A DNA stretch of 43,621 bases from Clostridiales bacterium (lineage in GTDB: Bacteria > Bacillota > Clostridia > Saccharofermentanales > Saccharofermentanaceae). The position numbers and the translations under genes are program-made. Positions 1 through 7,677 of this stretch are shown here, one piece after another. Where the stretch lies: positions 1 through 43,621 of the forward strand of contig JAILNZ010000055.1 in assembly GCA_024691135.1 (NCBI GenBank), given 5' to 3'. Within the stretch, counting starts at the first letter, position 1. Each line of letters begins with the position of its first letter. The notes below the pieces were generated by a model. It saw only the letters and a program-made list of their open reading frames with translations, was not told where the DNA came from and did not search any database.

Positions 1-1281
1 TTCATCCAGATATTTGTTGAAATCCCTGAACCTGATATCTTCAATGTTGTAATCGCTCTTTACGTCGCTGTTAAAAGCTATACATGATAAAGAATCGTCG
101 AATACGGCTACAACAGGATTTCCTTTCTTCAGATCGGAAGAATAAAACTTGTATTTACCGGAAACCTGCGGAGTGAAAGAGAATACCTCCTGAGCTATCT
201 TTTCATCATATTCTTCACGGTCGATGTGCACGGTTTCCCCCAACTCAATGCTATTTGCGGTTGAATCGTTGATGATAAAATAGTACATGATCTTTCGTAG
301 CATTTTTTCTTCTGTGCTGTTAAATGCTATCTGATAATATACGACTTCATTACAGTCATCAGGCAGGTTCATCTTAGGATTCCCCAAATTGTAATCAATT
401 TGGTTTGTAAAGCCTTCTACCAGGAGAATATAGTAGATCTGATCATATGAACCGCCGTCGATCGTGATATCTGGGAAGACCGAAGTCCTTCCCTCAAGAG
501 TTTCCCATGCCTTGATCTCTCTTACGAAATCTCCGTCATATTCCTTAAAACACATGTTTGGATCGATAATAAGAGAAAAAAACACTTTGTAAGTTCCGGA
601 AGACTGATCTGTTATGTCACATCGGAGCATACCCCTGTCTGCTTTTAAGGTAACCGACGGTTGGGTCGAATCAAGTTTTGTGTATCCAGAACTGTCGGAA
701 TATGAATCGTAGTACCACTGGTATGTATATTTTGTGTTTGAAGGTAATCCGAGGAACTTCATATCTACCTTGAGTTCTTTGTTTTTCTGAACCAGGTATT
801 CATAAGAAAAGTAGTCATCTTCCGGATAACCCTTGCCGATCAATTGGGTCATTCTTCCGTCAGTTGTAACACTGATCTCGAAATCAGGCTCAACCCAAAC
901 ATTGCACATATAGATCGGCTTCCCGTCTGTTCTCTCTACGGTAAAGTAATATGATTCCTTCTCGAGCCACAGACTCAGTTGATCAATGCCGCTTTTTATC
1001 AGCTTAAGATCCTCGTCATAGACATTGATCTTAATATCTTGGGCGGGATTCATAAAATAATACGACTCACTCTTGATAACATAATTACTTTCCATACTCG
1101 GAGTTATCTTATACGTGGCAGAGTCAGAGTTACTTATATATGCCATGCTTCCGCCGATCTTCATATCGACCGCGTCCCCTTTATCAGGAACGACATCGGC
1201 TGATACCGGCAAAACGAAGCCGCCGAGCATCAAGGTCACCGTCAATAGGATTACAGCAGACCTCTTCAAGATTTTGTTCAT
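1..1281 (-). CDS. Secreted protein of unknown function, 3' end cut by window edge
   Basis: The frame is open from an ATG at 1281 to the left edge (427 codons, no stop), so the C-terminus is missing. The first ~30 residues form a clear export signal (MNKILKRSAVILLTVTLMLG, then a hydrophobic stretch ending PVSA). The mature part is rich in Tyr, Asp, Ser and Thr with alternating hydrophobic residues, which suggests beta-sandwich modules. A segment around residues 185-220 (YTYQWYYDS, then a later RCDITD) resembles the W...C core of Ig-like domains seen in the giant proteins further right. Start choice: GGGAGGTG lies 6-7 bases before the ATG. It has its own promoter and sits behind the terminator of the upstream gene, so it is probably a single unit or the first gene of one. 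I do not recognise a specific family. It may be a surface adhesin or carbohydrate-binding protein. Confidence 0.8.
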   Translation of the reverse strand, partial: MNKILKRSAVILLTVTLMLGGFVLPVSADVVPDKGDAVDMKIGGSMAYISNSDSATYKITPSMESNYVIKSESYYFMNPAQDIKINVYDEDLKLIKSGIDQLSLWLEKESYYFTVERTDGKPIYMCNVWVEPDFEISVTTDGRMTQLIGKGYPEDDYFSYEYLVQKNKELKVDMKFLGLPSNTKYTYQWYYDSYSDSSGYTKLDSTQPSVTLKADRGMLRCDITDQSSGTYKVFFSLIIDPNMCFKEYDGDFVREIKAWETLEGRTSVFPDITIDGGSYDQIYYILLVEGFTNQIDYNLGNPKMNLPDDCNEVVYYQIAFNSTEEKMLRKIMYYFIINDSTANSIELGETVHIDREEYDEKIAQEVFSFTPQVSGKYKFYSSDLKKGNPVVAVFDDSLSCIAFNSDVKSDYNIEDIRFRDFNKYLDE

Positions 1282-1309
1282 CGGGTACACCTCCCTTGTT
1301 TTAGACGTA

Positions 1310-1338
1310 ATTGTAGAGTTTCCTTTATAATATCACAA
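1310..1338 (-). promoter_or_regulatory. Promoter for the secreted protein at 1-1281
   Basis: On the minus strand, TTGTGA (1338-1333) and TACAAT (1315-1310) are separated by exactly 17 bases, and the gene starts about 28 bases further on. The -35 box matches 4/6 and the -10 box 5/6 of the sigma-A consensus. The -35 overlaps the T tail of the preceding terminator. Confidence 0.55.
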
Positions 1339-1368
1339 AACGGCAACACTCCTTTATGTTGCCGTTTT
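1337..1368 (-). terminator. Intrinsic terminator after the solute-binding lipoprotein gene
   Basis: A perfect 12-bp stem (AAAACGGCAACA and TGTTGCCGTTTT) closes an 8-base loop, about 40 bases after the stop at 1409. The T4 end of the 3' arm gives the U tract. The stem is A/T-flanked on both sides, so it could act on either strand. Confidence 0.75.
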
Positions 1369-1408
1369 ACTTGAACAATTTTAAGATATCCCGGATGCCC
1401 GTTTTGGA

Positions 1409-2818
1409 TCAGCTGATCTCGGTCACCTCTGCTTCAAATGAGGCCTTGGCATCATCTACCGTATCATAATCCCCCAGATAATAGGACTTGACTGATGCAT
1501 AGAAAGCTTCGTTGATCCGGTAGTCATTTGCTCCCGTTATGGTGTAATCGATCCCTGAGGCCACATCGAAAAGAAGCGTGTACGGATTTTGCCCGCCGAG
1601 CCATTCGAGTCCGAACGAGGAATCCTCCGACATCTCCTTCATTATCGACTTGGAGTTGACAAAGATCCCCTTGTTTGTCGCCATATCCTTAAGGTTATCG
1701 GGATCAATACATATGGCCTGCATTATATCTCCTGCGTCCTTTTTCATATCACAGGAAGGAGATGCCATGAGCCAGCTGCCGCCTGAACAGTAATTGACAG
1801 GAGATTTGATAAAGCCCCAGTTTCCGTATGTCTCATCATCAGGATCGGAGAGGAGCGATCTTCCCATATCGAGAGTTCCCCAGTAAGAGAGGATGTTTTC
1901 GTTCGTATAAGGTTTAACGGTAATACCGCCTTCTTCGTTGATCACTTCAAACGTGAGATTCTCTTCAAAGAAAGCATCTGCATAAGTATAGAAACCTTCA
2001 AGATCCGGATCGACCGTAAGAGTACCGTTCACTATCCACGGGGTCTTTTTGACAGCCCCGTAAGGGGTCTCAAGATCACCTATCGTAGCTATTGCCTTGG
2101 CCTCTCCTTCGGATGCCTTCTGAACGGCCTGCGCCATCTTAAGGAAACTGTCCCATGAAGAGAAATACTGCGATACTTCAGAAGGTTCTGTCACGCCCAG
2201 GTATTCCTCCGTAAGGAGCTTATTATAGAAAACCCCCGCAGGGGCGGCTTCCCAGGTGATACCTCTGATTACTCTCTCGGAATCATCCGAGGAATAGAGA
2301 ATATATGCAAACATATCCTGAAGGTCAGCGTAGTCAAGTCCGAGTTCGTTGATTGGAAGAGCCCTGTCTGAATCAATATATTCCTGAGCCCATGAGGAAT
2401 CTGCCACATAAAGATCCGGGAGGTCTTCTCCTGAATCAAATGCCTTGTCGAGATATGCCTTGTAGGATTCGATGTCTCCGTCACCTACGACTTCGTATTC
2501 AAAACTGATATCCGTATAAATATCGATTAGTTCTTCGAGATCGTGATTCCAGGACCAGATAACGATAGGATCAGTACCTTCGTTAACGGCTTCCTGTGCG
2601 CCGAGATCAGTAAAACCTGTCAGGGATATCTTGTCATCTACTACTATGCTCGGTGTGGTCGGGTCGGGATCAACGATGTCGGTCGGCTTTGTGGTCTTCG
2701 TCGTAACGGAAGTCTCGGCAGTTTCCGTCGTATCCGTCTCCTTCTTTTCGCATGAAGTCAAAAGACCCAAAAACATAGTTGCGGTCAAACAAAGAGCGAT
2801 ATATCTTCTCATCTTCAT
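1409..2818 (-). CDS. Extracellular solute-binding lipoprotein of a sugar ABC transporter
   Basis: This 469-residue protein has a lipoprotein signal with lipobox LLTSC near residue 22, followed by a Thr-rich tether of about 35 residues. The body resembles family 1 (MalE/UgpB-like) solute-binding proteins: an aromatic ligand region, the segment WIVNGTLTVDPDLEGFYTYA, and GGSWLMASPSC in the C-terminal half. Such proteins capture sugars outside the membrane and deliver them to MalF/MalG-type permeases. The likely partners are the permeases at 7678-9699, although five other genes or lipoproteins lie between. Start: AGGAGG is 8 bases before the first ATG; the second Met (residue 3) would put it 14 bases away. 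A terminator follows. The actual sugar cannot be read from the sequence. Confidence 0.85.
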   Translation of the reverse strand: MKMRRYIALCLTATMFLGLLTSCEKKETDTTETAETSVTTKTTKPTDIVDPDPTTPSIVVDDKISLTGFTDLGAQEAVNEGTDPIVIWSWNHDLEELIDIYTDISFEYEVVGDGDIESYKAYLDKAFDSGEDLPDLYVADSSWAQEYIDSDRALPINELGLDYADLQDMFAYILYSSDDSERVIRGITWEAAPAGVFYNKLLTEEYLGVTEPSEVSQYFSSWDSFLKMAQAVQKASEGEAKAIATIGDLETPYGAVKKTPWIVNGTLTVDPDLEGFYTYADAFFEENLTFEVINEEGGITVKPYTNENILSYWGTLDMGRSLLSDPDDETYGNWGFIKSPVNYCSGGSWLMASPSCDMKKDAGDIMQAICIDPDNLKDMATNKGIFVNSKSIMKEMSEDSSFGLEWLGGQNPYTLLFDVASGIDYTITGANDYRINEAFYASVKSYYLGDYDTVDDAKASFEAEVTEIS

Positions 2819-2860
2819 TGCCGTTTCCTCCTGCCCGCCGGTAAAGTGCTTTACGTCGGA

Positions 2861-2889
2861 AGTTTACAACAAATAGTGCTTTGTTGCAA
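2861..2889 (-). promoter_or_regulatory. Promoter with overlapping inverted repeat, upstream of the sugar-binding lipoprotein
   Basis: TTGCAA (2889-2884), a 17-base spacer and TAAACT (2866-2861) make a weak promoter. An inverted repeat with 9/10 matching positions, TTGCAACAAA / TTTGTTGTAA around a 6-base centre (2864-2889), covers it. That position fits a repressor or activator operator, as expected for a sugar uptake gene. The regulator is not identified. Confidence 0.35.
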
Positions 2890-2895
2890 CTTACG

Positions 2896-3714
2896 TCACT
2901 TCCCTGCCGCCATGAATGCCTCGATTATCTTCACTGCACATTCATTGTCGGAATTATCCATCTCAAGAAAGCCTGTGTCAGTCAGAAGACCGCTCGATAC
3001 GACCAGGACATAAGGACCGTTGACCGCATCTGTCATGATGGTCCTCTCCTCAGGATCGTTCATAAGGAGCTCGCCGGTCTCTTCGTCATAAGAGAAGAAT
3101 GATCTCTCGGCGGTCGTAAGTGACGAGAGGTTCTCGGAAAAATCCTTCCAGTCGACATTCGAGATGTCGCGCATCTGGGATCTGTATGTATAGGTCAGCT
3201 GCCCGCTGCTCACTGCCTGCTTATATGTGGTGGATTCGGTATCGAGTTCAAAGATGTCGACACGCATGACTACGTTCATCGATTCCTCGATATCTTCCGT
3301 ATATACCTTGAAAGTGGTGTAGTTGAGGATGTCATCTTCTTCCGATACCTCGGCATCGCACTCGGCCTGAAGCTCTTTGGTGTAATACCAGCATTCGCCC
3401 TCGAAGACACTTACTTTGCTCATGTCGGAAAACCACGACTTGACGGCGTCGCTGTCTGCCATGTAAGCGACCATCTCTTCGAAGAGCATGCCCGAAGCAT
3501 CCTTCTCCTCAGAAGGTTCTGTTTCCGGAGGCTGTTCTTCCTTCCTGTTGCTGTCAATGATCTTGACCTGTATCGCTGCCGCGCGGTCAAAATACCCTTC
3601 TGTCGGAGTCAGATCCGAAGGAAGGGCGTCTTTCTTACAGCCCGCAAATGCTATGACGGTCAATACCGAGAGCAGTACTGCCGTGTTTTTGATAAATACA
3701 CTTCTTGTTCCCAT
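2896..3714 (-). CDS. Lipoprotein, paralogue of the neighbour at 3781-4521
   Basis: The 272-residue product has a signal peptide ending in lipobox AFAGC (about residue 26), so it should be lipid-anchored on the outer face of the membrane. It is clearly related to the next gene upstream: both contain a helix like MVAYMADSDAVKSWF, a shared FEGECWY/FTGECWY block, an NYTTF/NYTSF strand and a TTAERSFFSYDEETG/TTAERLLYTYDASG block. The conserved Cys pair (GECWY and the later ECD/VCD) may form a disulphide. I know no family for this sequence. The gap to the upstream gene is 66 bases with only a weak ribosome site (AAGGGT about 13 bases before the ATG), so co-transcription with 3781-4521 is likely. Position beside a MacB/HlyD pair and a sugar-binding protein hints at an accessory role, but nothing more specific. 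Confidence 0.75.
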   Translation of the reverse strand: MGTRSVFIKNTAVLLSVLTVIAFAGCKKDALPSDLTPTEGYFDRAAAIQVKIIDSNRKEEQPPETEPSEEKDASGMLFEEMVAYMADSDAVKSWFSDMSKVSVFEGECWYYTKELQAECDAEVSEEDDILNYTTFKVYTEDIEESMNVVMRVDIFELDTESTTYKQAVSSGQLTYTYRSQMRDISNVDWKDFSENLSSLTTAERSFFSYDEETGELLMNDPEERTIMTDAVNGPYVLVVSSGLLTDTGFLEMDNSDNECAVKIIEAFMAAGK

Positions 3715-3780
3715 ACGGGTTCATTTTACCCTTCGAAAAATATCAATGCAAATCTATGTCTTCGGCAAATTGACGAAAGA

Positions 3781-4521
3781 TCAGGATCCGAATGCCGTAA
3801 AAGCATCTACGATGCCGTGAGCACGCTCGTTTTCGGAGGAAAACGCCTCGATGATCTCACCTTCCGGATTGATGCCGCTGTGAACAACGATTACAAATCT
3901 TCCGTTAAGTCCGTGGATAGGGAGCGTAACGTCGATGGTGTCATCCAGTGTAACGACGTTTCCTGACGCATCATAAGTGTAGAGCAGACGCTCTGCAGTC
4001 GTCATATTATGGAAATCAGCGAGGTACTGATCCTTGTCAAGTCCGTCGGTGTCGCGGTAAGGCACCTTCATCTTGAAGGTGATCTCCCCGTCTTCCTTCA
4101 CCTTATTATAGTAATCGGAACCCTCTTCGAGCTCGAAGATCTCAAAATACGTGACCTCGCCTTCGATCTGGTCCTTTGAACTGTAATAGATATGAAATGA
4201 CGTGTAGTTGATGATATTCGGTTCAAGCTCTACTTCGACATCACATACCTTCTGAAGCTCCGGGATATCGTACCAGCACTCACCCGTAAAACCGTCAAAG
4301 GACTCGGTCTCTTCAAACCAGGTGGTTACGGCTTCGGAGGACTTCATATAATTTACTATCTCCGAAAAGGAACTGTCATCACTGTTACCCGCTGCCACTT
4401 CATAAGTCTGGTTAGAGCCCGAAGCAGCGCTGTCTGCCGGATTCTCATTCGTGGAATGATAATTACACGCGGTAAGGAAGACCGCGGCAAGGCATATACT
4501 GGCAAATATCTTAAGTTTCAT
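3781..4521 (-). CDS. Lipoprotein, paralogue of the neighbour at 2896-3714
   Basis: The 246-residue product starts MKLKIFASICLAAVFLTACN, a short lipoprotein signal with lipobox LTAC at residue ~19. The mature domain, about 170 residues after a Ser/Asn-rich tether, aligns throughout with the neighbouring lipoprotein: EIVNYMKSSEAVTTWF, GECWYDIPEL, NYTSFHIYY, VTYFEIFELE, TTAERLLYTYD and a C-terminal FVIVVHSG strand. It therefore arose by tandem duplication. It follows a strong terminator and has a near-consensus promoter, so it starts its own transcript, probably covering both lipoproteins and perhaps the sugar-binding gene. Function is unknown. Confidence 0.78.
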   Translation of the reverse strand: MKLKIFASICLAAVFLTACNYHSTNENPADSAASGSNQTYEVAAGNSDDSSFSEIVNYMKSSEAVTTWFEETESFDGFTGECWYDIPELQKVCDVEVELEPNIINYTSFHIYYSSKDQIEGEVTYFEIFELEEGSDYYNKVKEDGEITFKMKVPYRDTDGLDKDQYLADFHNMTTAERLLYTYDASGNVVTLDDTIDVTLPIHGLNGRFVIVVHSGINPEGEIIEAFSSENERAHGIVDAFTAFGS

Positions 4522-4568
4522 AATGATCCCCTCTCATGGGTCAGCCCCTCAGGGGCAAACACGTTAAC

Positions 4569-4597
4569 ATCATATTCTTTTGGCACTTGTTCGTCAA
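4569..4597 (-). promoter_or_regulatory. Near-consensus promoter for the lipoprotein pair
   Basis: TTGACG (4597-4592), a 17-base spacer and TATGAT (4574-4569); each box matches 5/6 of consensus. It lies directly after the terminator at 4600-4633. The leader it would make contains a short perfect hairpin GCCCCTGAGGGGC (4556-4544), which leaves the ribosome site near 4530 free. Confidence 0.7.
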
Positions 4598-4599
4598 CG

Positions 4600-4633
4600 A
4601 AAAAAGCGGAGAGCCATATTAAGGACCCTCCGC
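4600..4633 (-). terminator. Intrinsic terminator of the transporter operon
   Basis: GCGGAG/CTCCGC closes a partly paired hairpin of about 28 bases and is followed at once by T6 on the minus strand. It lies 15 bases after the stop of the MacB-like gene, ending the operon that begins at 9699. Confidence 0.85.
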
Positions 4634-4647
4634 CTGTATATATCATT

Positions 4648-5904
4648 TTAGTATGTCGGCTCCACATATACTTCGTTCAGAGCCTCCTCAGGCTCTTCGA
4701 TCCTGTCGAACTTTCCGCCCGGCTTACGGAGCCTTAAGATCATGATGATGATACCTATGATCAGGAGGATGATCCCGATAAGGAGCGCCGCTTCGAAGAA
4801 GAACAGCCTCTCCGTCGCGAGGATGGAGGCCTTCTCCCAATAAGGGAATTCATATCCTGCGGTCTTGCTGTTGAACTCACCAATCGGCATGACCTGGTCA
4901 TAAACATTATCCACTCTGAACCTTCCCGTGTTACTTACGATCCTGTACTGAGGTTCGCTTACGTTATAGGAAGGAAGGGCATTGAGCATATCGCTCTTGG
5001 CAACGCCCTTAACGGCCTCCGGAAGGAATGCCTCGTAGCATGTTATTGCGAGCGGAGTTGCATAGAAGTCTTCTCCCGTATTTCCGCCCGGCGAGAAGTA
5101 TCCCTTTTCCGAGAGCTGATCGATCTTCGAGAAATAGCAGAATACCCTGTACTTGCCCGAGCCCGTGATCTCATCGATCTTAGTCTTCTTTTCGCGGATT
5201 ACGCCGACTATCGTCATTTCCTCCCCGAAAAGCTGTACCTTCTTGCCGCTTACGGAATACGACTTGAAGAGTTTCCAGGCCAGCTCGTCATTGATGACTA
5301 TCTGGTTTTTATCATACTCATTCTCCGGAAGGAATCCGCCGTCCATGAACTCGAACGGATGGAATGCCTTGAAGTTGCCTCCGACTGCCACTATGTCGGC
5401 ATCAAAATCTATGTAACCCGTCTTTTCAACTCCGTTAACCGTTATCGTCTTCTGATAAATTCCCGAGGAGCTGAACGTCGTGGAGTAACAGTCCTCCCAG
5501 CCGACAGGACCCGTGGACTTGGATTTTTTCTTCTTGCCGCCCGAGCCCTTTCCCGAATCGACGGTTCCCTGCAGAGATTCCCTTATATCTTCAACATCTT
5601 TCAGGGTAATGGAGTTTCCTTCGCCGAGGGACGTAAGCGGATAAGTATTGTCCACCCTGTTCCCCTTCGCGAAAACACTCATCTGCCTGTAGGAGATCTT
5701 TCCGCCGTTCTGCCAGACCTCGTTAAGGTACTGGTCTCTTCTTCCGTTCAAGGTATTGAAGATCATGACGGACATGGAGATGATGATCGCCACAGCGATC
5801 AGGATCACCCAGAAGTGAGCCGTGAGGACTACATTTTTGAAGGTATTCTTGGCGGACTTTCTTATGTCACGCCAGTAGTCCCTGATCCAATTGATTATAC
5901 CCAT
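4648..5904 (-). CDS. MacB-like membrane protein with two TM segments and no FtsX permease core
   Basis: The 418-residue protein has TM1 at about residues 29-50, a large extracytoplasmic domain of ~320 residues, TM2 at about 370-392 and a short acidic cytoplasmic tail. The outside domain looks like the MacB periplasmic core domain: VVGGNFKAFHPFEFMDG, then IVINDELAWKLF, then GEEMTIVGVIRE are typical MacB_PCD blocks. Canonical MacB permeases have four TM helices, three of them after this domain; here only one follows, so the FtsX part is absent. A Lys-rich loop (GKGSGGKKKKSKS) lies near residue 120. It sits 7 bases downstream of the HlyD-type adaptor and is clearly co-transcribed with it. No ATPase gene is near. 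It may be a structural partner of the adaptor, or need an ATPase and permease made elsewhere. Confidence 0.75.
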   Translation of the reverse strand: MGIINWIRDYWRDIRKSAKNTFKNVVLTAHFWVILIAVAIIISMSVMIFNTLNGRRDQYLNEVWQNGGKISYRQMSVFAKGNRVDNTYPLTSLGEGNSITLKDVEDIRESLQGTVDSGKGSGGKKKKSKSTGPVGWEDCYSTTFSSSGIYQKTITVNGVEKTGYIDFDADIVAVGGNFKAFHPFEFMDGGFLPENEYDKNQIVINDELAWKLFKSYSVSGKKVQLFGEEMTIVGVIREKKTKIDEITGSGKYRVFCYFSKIDQLSEKGYFSPGGNTGEDFYATPLAITCYEAFLPEAVKGVAKSDMLNALPSYNVSEPQYRIVSNTGRFRVDNVYDQVMPIGEFNSKTAGYEFPYWEKASILATERLFFFEAALLIGIILLIIGIIIMILRLRKPGGKFDRIEEPEEALNEVYVEPTY

Positions 5905-5911
5905 TGATGCG

Positions 5912-7645
5912 TCACTCCTTCTTGCTGTAATCCTGAAGTCTTACGCGGTCTCCGTCCTTGAGTGGTTCTTCGCTTCGTGTGACATACTGGTACTTTGAAT
6001 CAAGTTTCTCGCCCTTGATGGCAGTCCTTGCTCCGTCAGTATCCTCGATATCGACCATTATCTTCTTAACCGTATACTTGGTTCCGAGAGGTGTTGACTT
6101 CTCGACGAGTGCGTAAACAAACGTGCCGGAATTGTCCGTAATGACTGCACTGCTCGGAACGATATTCTCATAGTTCTTGTTTGACTTGCCTGCTATGACG
6201 GTGATCTCATCGCCCGGGAAGATATAGTCACCTTCTACCTTGCACTTAACGATCCTGTTCGTTCTCGGAGCATTCTTATCAGGCTTGATGGAAGTGATCC
6301 TTACGGATCTGACCCATGAATTGTCAGGCGTGAGCTCCATACCCGTATAGAAGCCCTGAGTCTTCTCCGTCTCGAAGTTGAACTCTACCGAGCACTCCAT
6401 CTGATCAGCATCAGGCAGAACAGAGAAGAGAACGTCACCTTCGTGGATCACGTCTCCTTCTGCAACACTGAGATCATAGAGACTTCCGTTTGCAGGAGCT
6501 TCGATGGTAACGATGCTCATGTTCTTCTCATACTCGGCGATCTTCTTTTCATAGTCCTCGAGCTGCTTAATCTGCTTCGTATATGAATCGGTATCCTTTT
6601 CCGCCTGGATACCGTCAAGGATATTCTGATTATTGAGATCCTTCTTGGCTTTATCAAGTTGCTTATTTGCTTCCGTTACCTGCTTCTTCGCTTCATCGAC
6701 CGAAGGAACCATCTCCTGCTCGGCGATCACGGTCTGTGCATCGGCAATGGCACTGCTCAGTTCCGTCTTCTTTGCAGAATAACTTGCAAGTCTGTCACTT
6801 GCGGCAGAGAGATTGCCCTCCGCCTCGTTCTTCTTGGATTCGATCTCGGCGATCTTGTCCTCGAGTTCCTTTATCTTCTGCTCATTGCCGTTGGAAGGTG
6901 CCGTCGTCTCTGTCGGCTCTGTTCCCTCTTCGCCCTCGCTTCCTTCTCCGCCTTCATTTGCGGCAGGTGTCGGAGTCGAAGCAGGTTCGCTCTTGAGCTT
7001 CTCGATCTGAGCCTGAAGATCAGCTATCTGCGAGTCATAAGACGAGATCAGTGTGTTCAGATCCTCGACCTGCTGGGCATTTGCCTCGATCTCGGCCTCG
7101 ACTATGGTAAGTTCCGTCTGCTTGGTATTGATAACAGAATTTGCTTCGCTTATCTTGGAATCCTTCTGCTGCGCATCGTTCAATGTCGCATTGGCTTTAT
7201 TGACCGTCTCCTGAGCCTGGTCGACAGTGTCCTTGAAAATGGTAGAATTATCATCCTTAGGAGTCCTTGCCGCGTAATCCATCTGCTTCTTGAGTTCGTC
7301 ATAGGAATCAAGAAGTGTCTCATATTCGGTCTTGTCTTCTATTTCTGAAAGTGTGATGACAGGAGTACCCTTGACCACGTAATCGTATGTATCGTAATCG
7401 ATCTTGTGGATCTTACGTCCCTCAAGCCCCTTCGGCACCTTATACTGTGTCTTGTTGTCACACTGGATATATCCCTTTGCGGAATTCGTAAAGGAGAGAT
7501 TGCCCCACTGCGAGTATTCTGCAACCACCTTCGGGATAGTTGCATTCATTATAGTATTCGAAAAGAATGTGAGGAGAAGCATTACAACAAGGAATGCTAC
7601 TATCGCCCTGATTACCCATCTTCTTGTTTTCTTCTTGTCAGCCAT
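5912..7645 (-). CDS. HlyD/MacA-family membrane fusion (adaptor) protein
   Basis: The 577-residue protein has a short basic N-terminus and one TM anchor (about residues 10-32). The architecture is that of an adaptor protein: a first barrel-sandwich half (GLEGRKIHKIDYDTYDYVVK), a long alpha-helical hairpin from about 100 to 385, then the second lipoyl-like half (IEAPANGSLYDLSVAEGDVI) and beta-barrel/membrane-proximal domains. In Gram-positives such proteins (YknX type) assemble with MacB-like permeases for export. The hairpin tip carries a ~35-residue Glu/Gly/Thr/Pro-rich insert (about 218-252). The neighbour MacB-like protein is the expected partner. The start is the first Met, 32 bases after the sugar permease stop, so the gene shares the permease operon. 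Confidence 0.82.
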   Translation of the reverse strand: MADKKKTRRWVIRAIVAFLVVMLLLTFFSNTIMNATIPKVVAEYSQWGNLSFTNSAKGYIQCDNKTQYKVPKGLEGRKIHKIDYDTYDYVVKGTPVITLSEIEDKTEYETLLDSYDELKKQMDYAARTPKDDNSTIFKDTVDQAQETVNKANATLNDAQQKDSKISEANSVINTKQTELTIVEAEIEANAQQVEDLNTLISSYDSQIADLQAQIEKLKSEPASTPTPAANEGGEGSEGEEGTEPTETTAPSNGNEQKIKELEDKIAEIESKKNEAEGNLSAASDRLASYSAKKTELSSAIADAQTVIAEQEMVPSVDEAKKQVTEANKQLDKAKKDLNNQNILDGIQAEKDTDSYTKQIKQLEDYEKKIAEYEKNMSIVTIEAPANGSLYDLSVAEGDVIHEGDVLFSVLPDADQMECSVEFNFETEKTQGFYTGMELTPDNSWVRSVRITSIKPDKNAPRTNRIVKCKVEGDYIFPGDEITVIAGKSNKNYENIVPSSAVITDNSGTFVYALVEKSTPLGTKYTVKKIMVDIEDTDGARTAIKGEKLDSKYQYVTRSEEPLKDGDRVRLQDYSKKE

Positions 7646-7677
7646 TTTACGCCTCCACTAATCCTAAAAATGATATT

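Noticed and set aside
6659-7348. Plus-strand open frame with a Leu/Cys/Arg-rich product
   Set aside because: Antisense to the coiled-coil part of the adaptor gene; composition is what reversed Glu/Lys codons give.
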